A DNA stretch of 64,000 nt, from positions 124,001-188,000 of the forward strand of contig JAJNNX010000074.1 in assembly GCA_023159155.1 (NCBI GenBank), given 5' to 3'. A program made the translations under genes and the position numbers. The stretch is from Ustulina deusta. Taxonomy: Eukaryota > Ascomycota > Sordariomycetes > Xylariales > Xylariaceae. A model generated the notes under the pieces. It did not search any database, was not told the DNA's origin, and saw only the letters and a program-made list of their open reading frames with translations. Shown here one piece after another: positions 1-12,366 of this stretch; the first letter of the stretch is position 1, and every line of letters begins with the position of its first letter.

Positions 1-1440
1 TGCGTCTTATGTCATATGGTAACGCCGGTTGGTTTCCCCGGATTTACAATGAGGCTATCGTGGAATGGCAGGCTGCGGGGATGTTGGAGGCGGTTGGGGA
101 AACACATTCCTTCCGTTGCTCCTAGTCAAACGCCGCCCCATACCAACTTTAGGGGCCAATCACGATGGCTCGTCAATCCATTGCACCGAGATCGCTGGAC
201 GATCCTGCTGAGGATCATCCTGGCAGAAAATGCTGGGCAGAAAGACTGAAGAATCCGGGAGGGGGTGAGGGGGACTGCGTGTGGTGCTGCGCTAATCGAG
301 GGGCTCTAAGGACCGCTCATGGGGTTCGTGGTTCATGGGTTTTGGGCTTGATCCCCCAATCTGGGGCAGCTAGGGCGATGCTAGGGCGATGCTAGGGCGC
401 TCCTAGGGCAGTTCTAGGGCACAGCTGGGGGACCGCTGGAGGGGCCGCTGGGGGGTTCGTTTCTGCTGCTACTGTCTCTAGCCTGGCTCTCCTTTTATTG
501 TTTTCGGCCGACGTCTGCTAGACGCAACGTCGTATTCTCCCGCAATCTGCGTTACAGTAACAAATGCCATGGACCAGCCTCAATTCCAAAGGATCCGGTG
601 GTTCTAGATCTGGAATACTGCGCTTCCGTTCTGCCGAGCGTGACACGACACGATAGGTGCATGTGTCGTGCATCCCGGCGCACTGGCTTGTGCACTACGC
701 CCATACACTATCCCAGATGTCGTGTCCTCTGCAGAACGGCGTTGCCGGGGGTAAGCAAGACATATATGCCCCCGAGTCGGCCCACCACTACGCTGACGGT
801 GCTTACACGCTTATCTGGCTCTCGTGTCGCGGTATCTAATCAAGGCAGCGCGGGCGTCGAGGCCGCGGCAATAACCGGGAGATGCCTACAGCACGGCCGT
901 TTCCGTGTGCGGTTGCGTTGCTGTCGTGCGCAGTCAGTAGACGACAGGCTGCTGATTCCGCGGGGTTTTGTACGTGGTACAGTAATGGTCAGTAAGATGC
1001 AGGCCTTGGTCGTCGATGGTCGGCGCGCTGGGCAACACCAATGCACCCCATAGCACCGGCGTCATACCTTTATCGGGTGCGTCAGCTTCGCCCCTGAATC
1101 CTGGTGCCCCGCCTCGATACTGGCGACGTTCAAATACCAGCCGAAAGGATGGGTGGTTGTTGGTCGGGGCCTAGTAGGTGTCCAGTCAGTCCCCAGTCGC
1201 TATCTAGTCGTCTAGTCGGTATCTAGCCTAGGAACCGCCATCACCGGACTACACGCCGACAATCCACTACGCCGTAGCGGGGCGAGCAAGCCACGCGGTG
1301 CGAAAAAAATCTTGGTGATCGTCACCCCGTATTGGTAGTCTAGCCACCTGCTTCGATAGTGGCGTGAGGGGTAGTGGCTCTGTAGTGTCGTTGTTCTTCA
1401 GGCTGATCAGCTCCGTGGATTCGTGATGCTTCTCTCGAAG
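1..1440. other. Non-coding region upstream of the alcohol dehydrogenase gene
   Basis: I see no supportable gene here. The open frames present (for example 598-1053) have no recognisable protein character and lie in G/C-rich, short-repeat DNA. The stretch contains an 11-bp degenerate tandem repeat (362-436) and a looser run of TCTAGTC/TCCAGTC-like words around 1180-1230. Part of it is probably the distal promoter of the dehydrogenase gene. Confidence 0.6.
362..436. repeat. Degenerate 11-bp tandem repeat, about six units
   Basis: Units begin with TAGGGC followed by five variable bases, at 371, 382, 393, 404 and 415, with partial units on either side (362 and 426). The period is exactly 11 bp over five consecutive units. 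Confidence 0.75.
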
Positions 1441-1562
1441 TATATATAGCCTTGATGTTCACTCGGTAGCATTGAAGAATCTCATCATCAGCATCAACAC
1501 AACAGCATCAACAAACAATACTCTCTCTACTCTCTCTCTCAACCAACTTTTCAACAAACATC
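1441..1562 (+). promoter_or_regulatory. Core promoter and leader of the alcohol dehydrogenase gene
   Basis: A TATA-like word (TATATATAG, 1441-1449) lies about 115 bp before the ATG. It is followed by a C/A-rich and CT-repeat leader (about 1490-1560), a layout common for strongly expressed fungal genes. No transcript data are available, so the start site is inferred. Confidence 0.5.
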
Positions 1563-2864
1563 ATGTCTGGAGTTCCTACTGAGCAATGGGCGCAGGTTTT
1601 GGAGAAGACCGGTGGCCGTACGCACTCCCATCATCTCCTACCCCCGAATAAGAATGTATGCGCTAACATCCCCGTCAGAGGTCATATACAAGAAGATCCC
1701 CGTCCCCAAGCCCGGCCCCGATGAGGTCCTTGTCAACATCAAGTATTCCGGTGTCTGCCACACCGACTTGCACGCCATCAAGGGCGACTGGCCTTTGGCC
1801 ACCAAGCTTCCTCTCGTAGGCGGCCACGAGGGTGCCGGTATCGTCGTCGCCCGCGGCGAGCTCGTCACTGATGTTCAGATTGGCGATTACGCCGGTATCA
1901 AATGGCTCAATGGATCGTGCCTGAGCTGCGCTTTCTGCCGGACATCCGCCGAGGTACGTCGCAGACCGACTTTGCATACGGAGATGGTGATGACAGAGTA
2001 ATATACTAACCGGTGATATAGTCCCTCTGCCCTACCCCCGACCTCTCCGGCTACACAGTCGACGGCAGTTTCCAGCAATACGCCATCGGTAAGGCTGCCC
2101 ACGTGGCCCGGATACCGAAGGAATGCGACCTTGAGGCCATTTCTCCAATCCTGTGCGCAGGTATTACCGTTTACAAGGGTCTGAAGGAGTCAGGCGCGCG
2201 TCCCGGTGAGTACGTAGCCATTGTCGGCGCTGGTGGCGGTCTTGGCAGCTTTGCCGTGCAGTACGCCCGTGCCATGGGTCTTCACCCCATCGCCATTGAC
2301 GGTGGTGAGGAGAAGGGAAAGATGTGCAAGGAGCTTGGCGCCGCCGCCTACGTCGACTTCCTGACCAGCAAGAACATCGTCGAGGACGTCAAGAAGGCCA
2401 CACCTGAGGGATACGGCCCCCACGCCGTGCTCCTGCTCGCCGTCACCGAGAGGCCTTTCCAGCAGGCCGCTGAATATGTCCGCCCTCACGGCACTATTGT
2501 CTGCATTGGTCTGCCAGCAAATGCCTACTTCAAGGCTTCCGTTTTCGATACCGTCACTCGGTATGTTATCCCCCGACCCTTTTCCTCTTTTCCACCTTCC
2601 CAATATTTCTCCTTTCCCCTCACTCCCCAACGATACTCGACATTGCTAGGGGCAACGCTTACTAACGCATAAAACAGTATGATCAACATTAAGGGAAGCT
2701 ACGTTGGTAACCGCCAGGATACTGCCGAGGCCATCGAGTTCTTCCGCCTAGGACAAATCAAGGCCCCCTACAAGGTTGTTGGTCTGAGCAAGCTGCAAGA
2801 AGTCTTCGACTTGATGGAGGCTGGCAAGATCGCCGGACGATATGTTGTTGATACCAGCTACTAA
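1563..2864 (+). CDS. Zinc-dependent alcohol dehydrogenase (ADH1-type), four exons
   Basis: Exons 1563-1617, 1679-1953, 2022-2560 and 2678-2864 join in frame to a 351-residue protein, the usual length for tetrameric fungal ADH. Family knowledge: it interconverts ethanol and acetaldehyde with NAD(H) in the cytosol. Seen in the sequence: catalytic zinc ligands Cys45 (GVCHTDLH), His68-Glu69 (GGHEGAG) and Cys155 (ILCAG); the structural zinc cluster Cys99, Cys102, Cys105 and Cys113, which is completed only by splicing the second intron; and the nucleotide-binding glycine motif GAGGGLG at about 179-185. All introns are GT-AG, and intron 3 carries an ACTAAC branch word. The start is the first ATG after the CA-rich leader and gives the conserved N-terminal EQWAQVLEK stretch. 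No damage is seen. It could serve ethanol production or use; the paralogue type cannot be settled. Confidence 0.95.
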
Positions 2865-4303
2865 AAATAGCAAATAAGTGTATTATGGTTTCATAGTTAC
2901 TATATCATATAGCTTTATAAGACAACGTATAAGATCATAAAGAAGCATTGCGTGAAGGCATCCAGTCCACTTTATTGTGCACCGGTATACCATTTTTGTC
3001 GGGCACTAGGTTCCAGTGCCACAGGCGAAGCGCTCCTTGTCTTCGGCTATGTCGTAGCCACGTAAACCTTCTCCCCATAAAGCGTGAGAAACAATTAAGC
3101 CTCTGAAAGGCCTCAGTTCGTAAACTATTGTACACAATAGTCAGCTTCTCAGGACAAGCATGGCCCCGCACAGACTCGCTTAACTCTAGCTTTATATGAA
3201 CCTGTGGGCATGTTATTCTGAATTGTCCAGAGAAACCCGCGAGTAGGTTGAACTATGCTAAGAATAGTCGTATCTAAATCGTGACTGCCGAAATGGCTGC
3301 ACGTATTTTTCTTGCCCACGTCTTCTTTATCCTCTATCCCATTGATCGTCCAAAGATAGTCAGATAGCCATTTCCTCTATTTTTTCATTGCTTTACCACA
3401 CTTCAAGTCTCCTTAATGATCCCCCATTATATATTCCGAATCAGATATATAGGCCACCATGTTGTCACTGTTGTTGCTTAGGCTTAGCTAAGGCGTTGCA
3501 TTTATTTGATGTATCTCTAGTGTTACATAACAGAACTTGAGTATCTATTTGGCTTGCGCCTTACTGCAATTTGCTATTGATATTGGCAGAATGAGTCTCT
3601 AGGGATGGTCTCCCATTATGTTACATGCACGCTATGTTTACAGCACCCGAATTGGTTGGCGAGGTTCTGACCAGATACCTCACCTAGAGTAAATGTATGC
3701 CTTTCATATCACTTGATGAGATGTTTTCTATTCCTCGAAAACATGCTAACGTATTACAAAACCACCCATGTTGCCATGTCAACCTCGGTCTACACAATAT
3801 CCCCTACGAAGCCCCAACAATCACCGAGCTTCTTAGCACCCTTAGCCACGCCTTTCTACTTCACCCACCTCCGTGCTATCCACAGATCACTAATTATATA
3901 CATATCCAAGGTATTGTACCTGCATGGGGAACTGTTTCCTCTCCAGTACCAACCACTTCTCTACCTAGTTTTCCTTCATCCCCCCCCTCCCCCCCCCCAA
4001 CCCTCCACAAAACATTCCTCTCCTCCATAAATATCACGCCCTCACACATCCACTCTCATTTTGTCTTCCATAAGCCTCAGTTGGATCGGTTCCTTGCTGC
4101 TGCTGATGGTTGAGCCCCTTCTCATTACGCAACCAACTCGTACACTGACAAACAATACCCATACTTCAGCCGCTGCAGTACCTCTGCTGCTATGGCAGTC
4201 CCTTTCCTTCTCCCGTTCTGACTTTGCTACCCGTATGTACCCAGGTACCACATCTCAATCGCCTTGTCCTACTTCCACCACCACTTCCAGCTGCTTTCCA
4301 CAT
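2865..4303. other. Gene-free stretch after the dehydrogenase gene
   Basis: It begins with the AT-rich 3' untranslated region of the dehydrogenase gene. After that I see no supportable coding sequence. Pyrimidine content rises from about 3930 onwards, leading into the minisatellite. Confidence 0.6.
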
Positions 4304-4502
4304 CCTCTCTGCCACATCCTCCCTTCCACTTCCTCTCTGCCATATCCTCTCTTCCATATCCTCTCTTCCACACCCTCTCTTCCACTTCTTCCTCTCTTCC
4401 ACTTCCTCACTTCCACTTCCTCACTTCCACTTCCTCACTTCCACTTCCTCACTTCTACTTCCTCACTCCTACTTCCTCACTCCCACTTGCTCCTTTGCAC
4501 AT
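4304..4502. repeat. 14-bp pyrimidine minisatellite, about 14 units
   Basis: Units of the form CCTCWCTTCCACTT repeat at exact 14-bp spacing: six units from 4304 to 4387, a 3-bp slip (4388-4390), then seven more from 4391 to 4488 and a decayed last unit. The later units are nearly identical (CCTCACTTCCACTT three times in a row). Because 14 is not a multiple of 3 and the units lack stop codons, all three forward frames stay open here, producing overlapping spurious reading frames. Confidence 0.9.
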
Positions 4503-6296
4503 CTACATCCTATTCCCGCTTCTCGATTATCAAAACGACAGCCCTTATCTTTCCTATATTTCAATTGTACGGCGCTCCGGCTCCTTCTAACCTTTCCAGG
4601 TGTGCAATCGCCTTTTCCGTGTTGTTAGCCGACCTTTATCTCGTCAATCATGTCCTCGCATGTCCAGCACGCCACGCACCCAACCGACGATACCCAAAGA
4701 GGTAGGCAGATTCGAAATTTTCAGTTGCGCATCTAACTTTTAGGTTCACTCATCTTTTTGTTTTATCTTTGCCTACAATTACAGCCTCAATCGACAGTCA
4801 TGTCCAAGCCTTGCGTTTCCTCTCTTTGCCGCCCTTTCTCGTTCGGTACTTTGGTACCTGTACCTATCCCACTTCCACATCTGCACATGTACCTATGTAC
4901 CCCCATTGAATGTTCCACACTCCGAGGTCTTCTTTTTCATCCTCCTTTACCTTAACCCATCACCCCATTGACATACATCTTTTTCTACAATATCGCCCAC
5001 CATGGCACACTTCCAATAAAATATCCCACACTATCACCTTTTCTGTTCACGCCGCCTATCATCAACATCCCGCCGCGTTGTGCTCACCACCATCTTACGC
5101 ATTCTGAGTATTTTTTTCTGCCTGAATACTACCATCCGTGAACTTGCGTCGAATCAGCTCTCTGACGACTACCAGTTAAGAGCGCAGTTGTTGTCCTAGA
5201 CGCTGCTCGGTTGCTCAAACCACGACCAGTGTCTCGAACTTTCCAAGGCGAATCGATTTACAAGCCACTACACCAAGCAACCAGACCAAGAACAAGCAAA
5301 ACGATATAAAGATATGCACCTCAAGCGGTAGGCTTGATTCGTCAATCCTATTCCCGTTTCACTTGAGCTGACAGTGACATGAAGTCTCCCCAAGATCCTA
5401 TTCCTCAGGCGCCACCAGGCGATAAACGACGAAACATCCAGAAGGGCCCCCATGTTACTATCAATATGCTAACTCTGGCGTTAGGTTATGTACTACAATC
5501 TCCGGAAGGTCCCTGAACACGCAAAGGAGTCGACTCATGAAGTAGAGCCCGAGCGGAAGAGAGCACGCGAGGACATAACAGTCAAGAGTCCGCACAAATC
5601 GCAGTGTAGTCATACCTTATAGTCGCCGTTTGCGTATCACCACGAGACTGTATCCATACGCGTTTTAAGTTGGCCGCCACGTTCTACGGAAAAGGCTGCG
5701 TCCCTGGACCTCTAGTCGACGGCCAGATACTGTCTTGACCTCGGAGTATCTTGGCCAAGAGGGTATTAAAGTCAGTGAGATCCCTTCCTGCTTTGTGTTT
5801 TGCCTTTCCATGTCAGATTTGATTCATCAGACACGACCAATGTCTTGGGACCTGATCAGATGTTCTCACGGAATGATACGGGACTTAGTACCCTGACCTA
5901 TCGCCGTGAGCCGCGATGCGAGCACGGTGTATTACCGGACCTCCCCCGGGCACCCCGATAGCTTCCGGGCTTGGATGTGCTCTCGGTTCGCGGTGGATAC
6001 TGCCTTGGGAATTAAATTTCCGACCTTTCGACCTCGATGAACCAACGGGCTGATATGATTTGAGGTTGGACGGCAAGGTGTCCTCCTCTCTGACCAGTGG
6101 CCGCTCTTCGGAGATAGTGCGCAGTGTTTGCGCATGCTCGGATGGACCCTCCTCCCGCGATGTCTCAACTGATATTAATGGAAACGCCCAGGAACGGGTG
6201 CGCTGTTGTTGTCTAGTCGCTTGGAGATCCGGCTAGATGACTTCAGCCTTGGTAGCGGGAACGGCTGACTCGGAGATTGACCCCACCCCCTTCCCT
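4503..6296. other. Pyrimidine-rich leader-like region with a possible gene remnant
   Basis: From 4503 to about 5370 the DNA is C/T-rich and resembles a long fungal promoter and 5' leader. An ATG at 5379 opens a 45-codon frame (starting MKSPQDPIPQAPPGDKRR, stop at 5514). Just inside it, a GT...GCTAAC...TTAG string (about 5455-5494) resembles a very short intron, after which another frame reads about 40 lysine/glutamate-rich codons before a stop. I cannot assign a product. It may be the surviving start of a truncated or decayed gene. Confidence 0.3.
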
Positions 6297-6344
6297 TTTT
6301 TCCTTTTTTTCTTTTTGTTTTCTTTTTGTTTTCTTTTTCTTCTA
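6297..6344. repeat. T-rich pyrimidine run followed by a TATA word
   Basis: A run of T with interspersed C and G (repeated CTTTTTGTTTT) ends in TATATATAATGG. It is promoter-like in composition, but the frame from that ATG closes after 18 codons. Confidence 0.5.
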
Positions 6345-6372
6345 TATATAATGGCTCCGCTTGCTCCCTTTG

Positions 6373-6422
6373 GCTTTAAACTCATTGCTTGCTACCTCTT
6401 GCTATAAACTCATTGCTTACTA
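6373..6422. repeat. Short direct repeat, 22 bp, period 28 bp
   Basis: The segments 6373-6394 and 6401-6422 match at 20 of 22 positions, sharing the core AAACTCATTGCTT. The function is unknown. Confidence 0.7.
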
Positions 6423-8189
6423 GAATCTTCGGATTCGCCAATTTTTTGTTCTTTTTGAGGCTCGTCATGCGGCCGTTGTCTTTGACAAGAATGCTTGACA
6501 CCCCTTTTTTTTTCATCACAAGCCTTAATTTCTTAAAGCTGTGAAGAAGAAAAGGCAATATATCTGATATCATCGCCCACTCTATTGCCTCACCATCAAA
6601 CTCTATTCTACGGAGCCTGCTGTTGCAACTTAGTTATACCACTTTCGTTCTTCGAGTCAAGTTCATCGTGACCGTTAATTACAGTCCCTCGCACTGACCT
6701 CGGTCAGCTAACCGTTCTTGAAAAACTTTTAGGAAATAGTCGAGACCGATGTCGCCAGTATGACGGCATATGTAGCAGATAATACTATTCTCTCTCGACT
6801 AAACACTTTCGACATGACCAATGCAGAAAAGGGTGTTGGGGGGAGGTATATACCATGTATTATACCGACTAGGATCGAGACAGGTTGAACTGGTTTTTCT
6901 GTATGTTCACTCTATAACTCTGACTGAAGCTAAGTCTGACCAACAACTTCTTTATTTCTTTATAAAGTTGTTTTTTTATCCGATATGATTATTTTTCCAC
7001 GGTCAGTTTTCCAAATTGGCCGTTTTCTTGTCGGGTTTGTTGTTCCGGGTAGTTGTTGTCATGATTCATGATTCGGTCACCAGAGGGATGGTTCACAGTT
7101 AGATGGGTGTAGATTTGAATCCTTCTAGCGTCAGTCTTAGCTTTTCGTGTCATTTTCCTACCGAATGCTTGGTGTTTTAGTCTGAGATAGCTCGAAGATA
7201 GGGTCTAACGAGTCCCAGAAAGCGGAGCTCATGAATTTAATAGATTTTACACGTGTAGCAGGGTGCTAGGGTTCTCCCCACGTGTATTGGATAGATCTCA
7301 CTACCATGGAGAGTGTGCACTAACCCCATACCAAAGAACTAGACTGCCAAGAGAAATTTTATTGTGTGCACTGATATCGATGCCGAGGCTGCCATGTATA
7401 GTGAAAAACAGAAACAAAAGCAAAGAAACCCCTTCGTCGCCGCCGCTATATTGGATACGAACTGGTTGCCAAGTATTGCAATAAGAGCATTCCAAATGCT
7501 GTGGAACCTAGGACGATTGGTACTTATTATGTCATTGGAGTTGATGTCGGCTTTTCCGAGACTCAGGCGAAAAATCGGCAGGGGGCGCAGAGAGGACGGG
7601 ATTCTTCTTTAGGGCTGATTGGTGAATGCGCTGGGTTCTTACTCATGGCCATTATCTAGTGCTATACGGGTAGTTCCCCGAAATGGCCCCCAACATTAGG
7701 TAATTTAAATGCCAGATACAACAGATACTGGCGATAAAATAAAGGCCAAACTTTCTAATTGTTGTCAGCTGTTATAAAACCAGCTAGAAGATTCTAGTTG
7801 TAGGGCCACCGTAATATAGTACTAAAGGACCATCTGGCAGTGCTATGTACTTAGTTAAGTCTATAATACCTAGCTTACCTATTAGGTAGAGAGGGACTCC
7901 CGCAATTTAGCGGGCACGGCTGATGCAATGAGCACTAACATAAGTATCCACCTAACCTGACAAGCCTGCAAGCCACCACGCCAAGGTGCCAAGCCAATAC
8001 AGATACCGAGGCCACTGGGCTTCAGGACCGCTCCTATTATCGCAAACTCAGCCATTTTTCTTCTCCAATCAAACCCGTTGAATCCAATTCGTACATGTAG
8101 TATATTTCCAGATGCCTGTATGCTAGTGAAGCCTTATTTGTCCATCCGTTTCGTTCGCGCAATCGCTCGTCGCCCACGAGCAGCTCACA
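6423..8189. other. Gene-free stretch before the transporter gene
   Basis: There is no supportable gene. The short frames at 7263-7612 overlap on both strands and show no domain. The last few hundred bases should hold the promoter of the transporter gene at 8190. Confidence 0.5.
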
Positions 8190-11100
8190 ATGGTCGACAG
8201 CTCGCCTGGACACCAGGATGGCATCATTCGAGAACCAGTCGAAAGGGTAGGCCAGGAGCAGGCCATCCAGTCCGATAATCTTGACGGCGAGGGCGGCGAT
8301 ACAAGACAAAATAACAATAAACCAAACACGAGCAATGCGCCGCCCTCGAAACCACAGCCAAGGCCTGGCTTCGTCATGGGTGTCGTGACGAGGCTGGGTC
8401 TCGACGCGCCCACTGTGATAGCTATGTTGAAGTAAGATATCATCCTCCTCCTCATGTAATATATATGTATATATATATATATACACGTATACACATATAT
8501 ACGTCGTGAATGCAACACCTATACCTATACTGATGCAACTACGACAGAGGCGCGCTCGCACCCGTGATTGCACTGGCCATCTACCAGTCCGACGCGGTGG
8601 CCAAGGAATTCTCGACTTTCGGGTACCTTGTAGGCATCATCGCCGTGCTCTCGCTCAGCGCGCTTCCTCGTGGCAAGTTTGTGCAGACGCTGATTCTCAA
8701 TCTGCTGTTCCTGGGTGTTGGGTCTGCCGTCGCTCTGTTGATCTTGGTAAGCTATTCCTGGTGTCATCTTCTTTCTGTAATAGTCGCTTGCGGAGGCAAA
8801 GCTTTCCTGCTAAGGCGACGAGCGTGTCTCGGGAGCATACAAAACTCCTTAAGCCCGCGCCTGTTTCACCTGAAAGAGGAATTACTAACTCCAGCGAACC
8901 ATAGTGGTCGTCATTGCAAGCGCGCCTGCATACCCAGACTGTGCCCGCTGCTTATAACTCGAGCCAATCGGCCGTGTCCGCTGTGTGGTTGTTCGCCAAT
9001 ATATGGATCGTGAATACGCTTCGTGCCAAGTACCCAAACTTAAACATACCAAGTATTGTTTACTCAATCATGACCAACATCTTGTGCACTTATAGCCCTC
9101 AGATCACCAGCAATGCCGCCTTCGAGGCTATCGTGAAACGGCTATTGACTGCCATGTTAACTGGCTTTGCTATCGCAACCGCCACTTGCCTATTGGTATT
9201 CCCAATTCCGAGCCGCGCGGTTTCGACCGCTCAGCTAAATGGTCTTATCAGACTTCTCCAAGGGGCCGTAAAGCAAGAGAAGGAGTACTTACAGAGCCTG
9301 GAAAGAGAAGACATGTTTGCTGTTCCTGCTGATATATGTGCGGCGACTCATCTTAGTGGCGATTTCGAGAGCTCCTCCGATAGCGCGAGTACCGGGAAGG
9401 AGCCGAGGAGCAAGAAGAAGAATAAGGCGCAACCCGAGCCGAAGTCAACAGCTGAGGCAAAAGTCATCAAAGAAACTATGTTCAACTTGCGGCTCCTGAC
9501 CAGTAAGGTATACGTGGATTTGCCATTTGCTAAGAGAGATATAGCGTGGGCCAAATTAGCATCCAAAGACTTAACCACTATCCTGGAACTTTCTCGGGGT
9601 GTCGTTATACCGGTTCACGGCATTGGCACCGTGATCGATATCTTTCAGCGGCTCGCCGAGAAACGTGGATGGATTACCGACTCTGAGACGCCACTGGAGG
9701 TTCTCGCTGAGAAGAATGAAGATAAAAGGGTCTGGAACGAGGTCATGAAACAACTTCATGATCCATTTGAGAAGCTGTCCCTGGCCATTGACGAAGGGTT
9801 GCAGGTGAGTAATTCTCGGGGTTAGATTCTTCCTGTCCTGGTCATTTTCCGAGTAGAAAAGCTCCTGTTCAGGCCGAATTCGGGCTTTGGCAGCATTCAA
9901 CGGTTCCTAAGCCTTTCAGCTCATACTCAAAATGGCAATTACTAACCCCGAGGGTTGTAGCATGCTGGGATGTTGTTGGAGATCCTTCCACCTCCTAAGG
10001 CGCCCAAGAAGAACGAGAGCAACGCTAATGGATCCGCCATGGATGCCGACGTTGAGTCTAAGGGTGATCTTATCCGACCTGGAGATCCAGGTTTCGCAGA
10101 ATCTCTAAGGAGTAAAATTCAGTGCTTCCGTGACATTAGAGGTACAATCCTTCGTACTTGGGCCAAAGAAAAGGGTCTCTTAAGAGATGATTCATCGCTT
10201 GACGAGATCAACAATGTTTCTCCTCAGACGGATGCTAAGCACCACCGCGATCAGGGACAGCTCTACGTTTTGCTGTACATCGAGACTCTCGTAAGAATTT
10301 GTTCCATTCCTTAATGTACCATCAGAAGGAGTTATGTAAACTCTACCCCCAGACGAATTCTACAAGCCCCCCGGGGAATGCGATCTCTGCCGTGTATAAC
10401 GTGCTTCAGATTACGGTTGGTCGCATACTATACTAACAACAATACAGATGGAAGCAGCAGGCGAAGGAGTTTTGCGATTTGTTCAATTCGCAGACTCGAA
10501 AGTAGCTGACGGTACGATGACACGCAAACGGTTAATAGTCCCAAAGCCAAAAGTGCTCCGGAAATGGATTAAGAGTATTTTCAGCGAGGAAGACAAGGGC
10601 CAGGAGAACGATGCGGACCTATTCGACACCGGCATGGCGACTATCCACATGGGTGACAGCTTTGAGGGAAAGAGAGATCCAGAGCATTTACCGCCGACTA
10701 ATTTTTGGCAGCGCGTAGGCAATGCCGTGCGCGCCGTCTCGAAATTCTTCTCGTCCGAGGAATCGGCTTTTGGATTCCGTTGTGCTTGTGCCACCTTGAC
10801 AATTGGAATCATCGCGTTCCTCGAACAGACGTGGGTGTTCTTTCAAGAACAAAGGCTTGTATGGGCTCTGATTATTATCGCCATCGGCATGACACAGAGT
10901 TCGTTCTACCCCTATTGACTTCCTCTATGGCCCAGGTCCTGTGTACTAACTACCGCGTATCTATCTAGCTTCTGGACAATCGATATTTGGTTTCCTCTGT
11001 CGGGTTCTCGGGACCCTTGTAGCAGTCGTGCTCACGCTAATCACTTGGTACATTGTTGACGAGAAGGTCCCCGGCATCTTCGTCTTCTTGTATCTGTTTC

Positions 11101-12366
11101 AGGCCATCTCTCTTTACTTCCTGATAAAATTCCCACAGTTGACCCCCGCTGTTATTCTCTGCATGATAACCCAGGTCCTTATCGTTGGGTATGAACTGCA
11201 AGTACTCAAGATTGGTATAAAATTATCCGAGTCATCAGGGCAGCCATTCTATCCGTAAGTCACTACAACACGCTTATCGGTAATCGTACTAACGGCTTCT
11301 GTATAGGATATATGAGCTGGCACCGTATCGTCTGGCGATTGTTGCGGCTGGCTGCCTCGTCGCTTTCTTTTGGACCATTTTCCCATCGGCTGTAACAGAG
11401 CGGACATGGATGCGTCGTGACCTCGCAGTCACCTTGTACCTGCTCGCCAACTACTTCAGCGTCATCAACGAGACCCTCAAAAGCAAGCTCAACGGCACAG
11501 GTGGTGACCGGAACGTGAAAGGCACGCCCGCTCACCAGCTTGCGAAACACCGTATCCGCTTGTTTGGCAAGCTGATGTTGTTGCTGCCCTCGTTGAAGCA
11601 ACATGCCGACTTTCAGCGTTGGGAGCCAACAGTGGGCGGCAAGTTCCCGCGCGAGCTGTACGAGGACATAATCCAGCGAGCGTCGCGCATCAACTCGTAT
11701 TTAACACTTCTGTCTTACACCATCGGCGGAGGGGGCAAAGGCACGGCAGGGATGACGTTCACAGACTCCTTGGACGCCGCAACGGCGGGTCCCAAGTCGC
11801 TCCTGACCTCCGGGGACCAGAGATTCGAGGGCGCCAACAGCCGCGCGTGGCGTGATGCGCTGGCTGTGCTACTCGCCAACATCTCGCCCACGCAACACAG
11901 CATCATCTGCACGTTGACGTTACTCTCGAACGCCCTCCAGTCCGGCCACTCCCTCCCGCCTCACCTCGAGGTCCCCCGCCCCGACGAGCTCACGCGCCAG
12001 CTCGAGACCCTCTGCGCAACCATCGCCGACGCCGGCAGCACCAGCAACAACAGCAACAACAGCAACAGCGACGCGAGCATAAGCGCTGCGCCAGGCGACG
12101 GGAAGAGCCACGAACCCCACAGCCTCCTCGACACTCGCAACATGACGCAGGCCGGATACGCCGAATTCGCCGTGCTGCAGGTCTGCAGCACGCTCGTGTG
12201 CGACGACCTCGAGGGCCTCGTCGAGAGCGTCAGCAAGCTCGTGGGCGTCGTGGATTTCAGCTACTGTGTCACCTCGAACAGCGCGAGCACGAGCGTTAGC
12301 GGGAGTGCGGGGGCTAGTATCTTGGGCAATGATTTCGAGGGAAGAGAGAAAGGCAAGGTCGATTAA
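8190..12366 (+). CDS. ArAE/FUSC-type membrane transporter (fungal 'ER transporter 6TM' family), seven exons
   Basis: Exons 8190-8431, 8548-8746, 8905-9804, 9961-10290, 10448-10898, 10969-11254 and 11307-12366 join in frame to 1155 residues. All introns are GT-AG with CTAAC-like branch sites. The ATG has A at -3. Layout: an 80-residue hydrophilic N-terminus, a first hydrophobic block (residues about 80-260, beginning GALAPVIALAIYQSD), a charged central region with a KKKNK patch, and a second block from exon 5 onward (FGFRCACATLTIGIIAF, then RRL/RLVWALIIIAIGMTQTSGQSIFGF across the exon 5/6 join), ending in a long soluble tail with an Asn/Ser-rich linker. This two-block plan matches aromatic acid exporter-like (ArAE_2_N, FUSC_2) fungal proteins. 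The family is predicted to export organic anions; the substrate and membrane are unknown. No damage is seen. Confidence 0.85.
8458..8503. repeat. TA/CA dinucleotide tract inside transporter intron 1
   Basis: Alternating TA with some CA and TG steps makes up much of the 116-bp first intron, between the donor at 8432 and the acceptor at 8547. It is likely length-polymorphic. Confidence 0.8.

Noticed and set aside
598..1053. 151-codon forward frame near the left edge
   Set aside because: It has no family resemblance, scattered Cys/Arg content typical of random GC-rich frames, and a competing antisense frame over the same bases.
4061..4705. Three overlapping forward reading frames of 108-214 codons
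   Set aside because: They are open only because the pyrimidine minisatellite lacks stop codons in every frame; their translations are Ser/Leu/Pro/His low-complexity copies of the repeat.
8037..8573. 178-codon minus-strand frame over the transporter's first exons
   Set aside because: It overlaps the transporter exon and its TA-repeat intron on the opposite strand and includes a long Tyr/Ile/His repeat translated from the TA tract.
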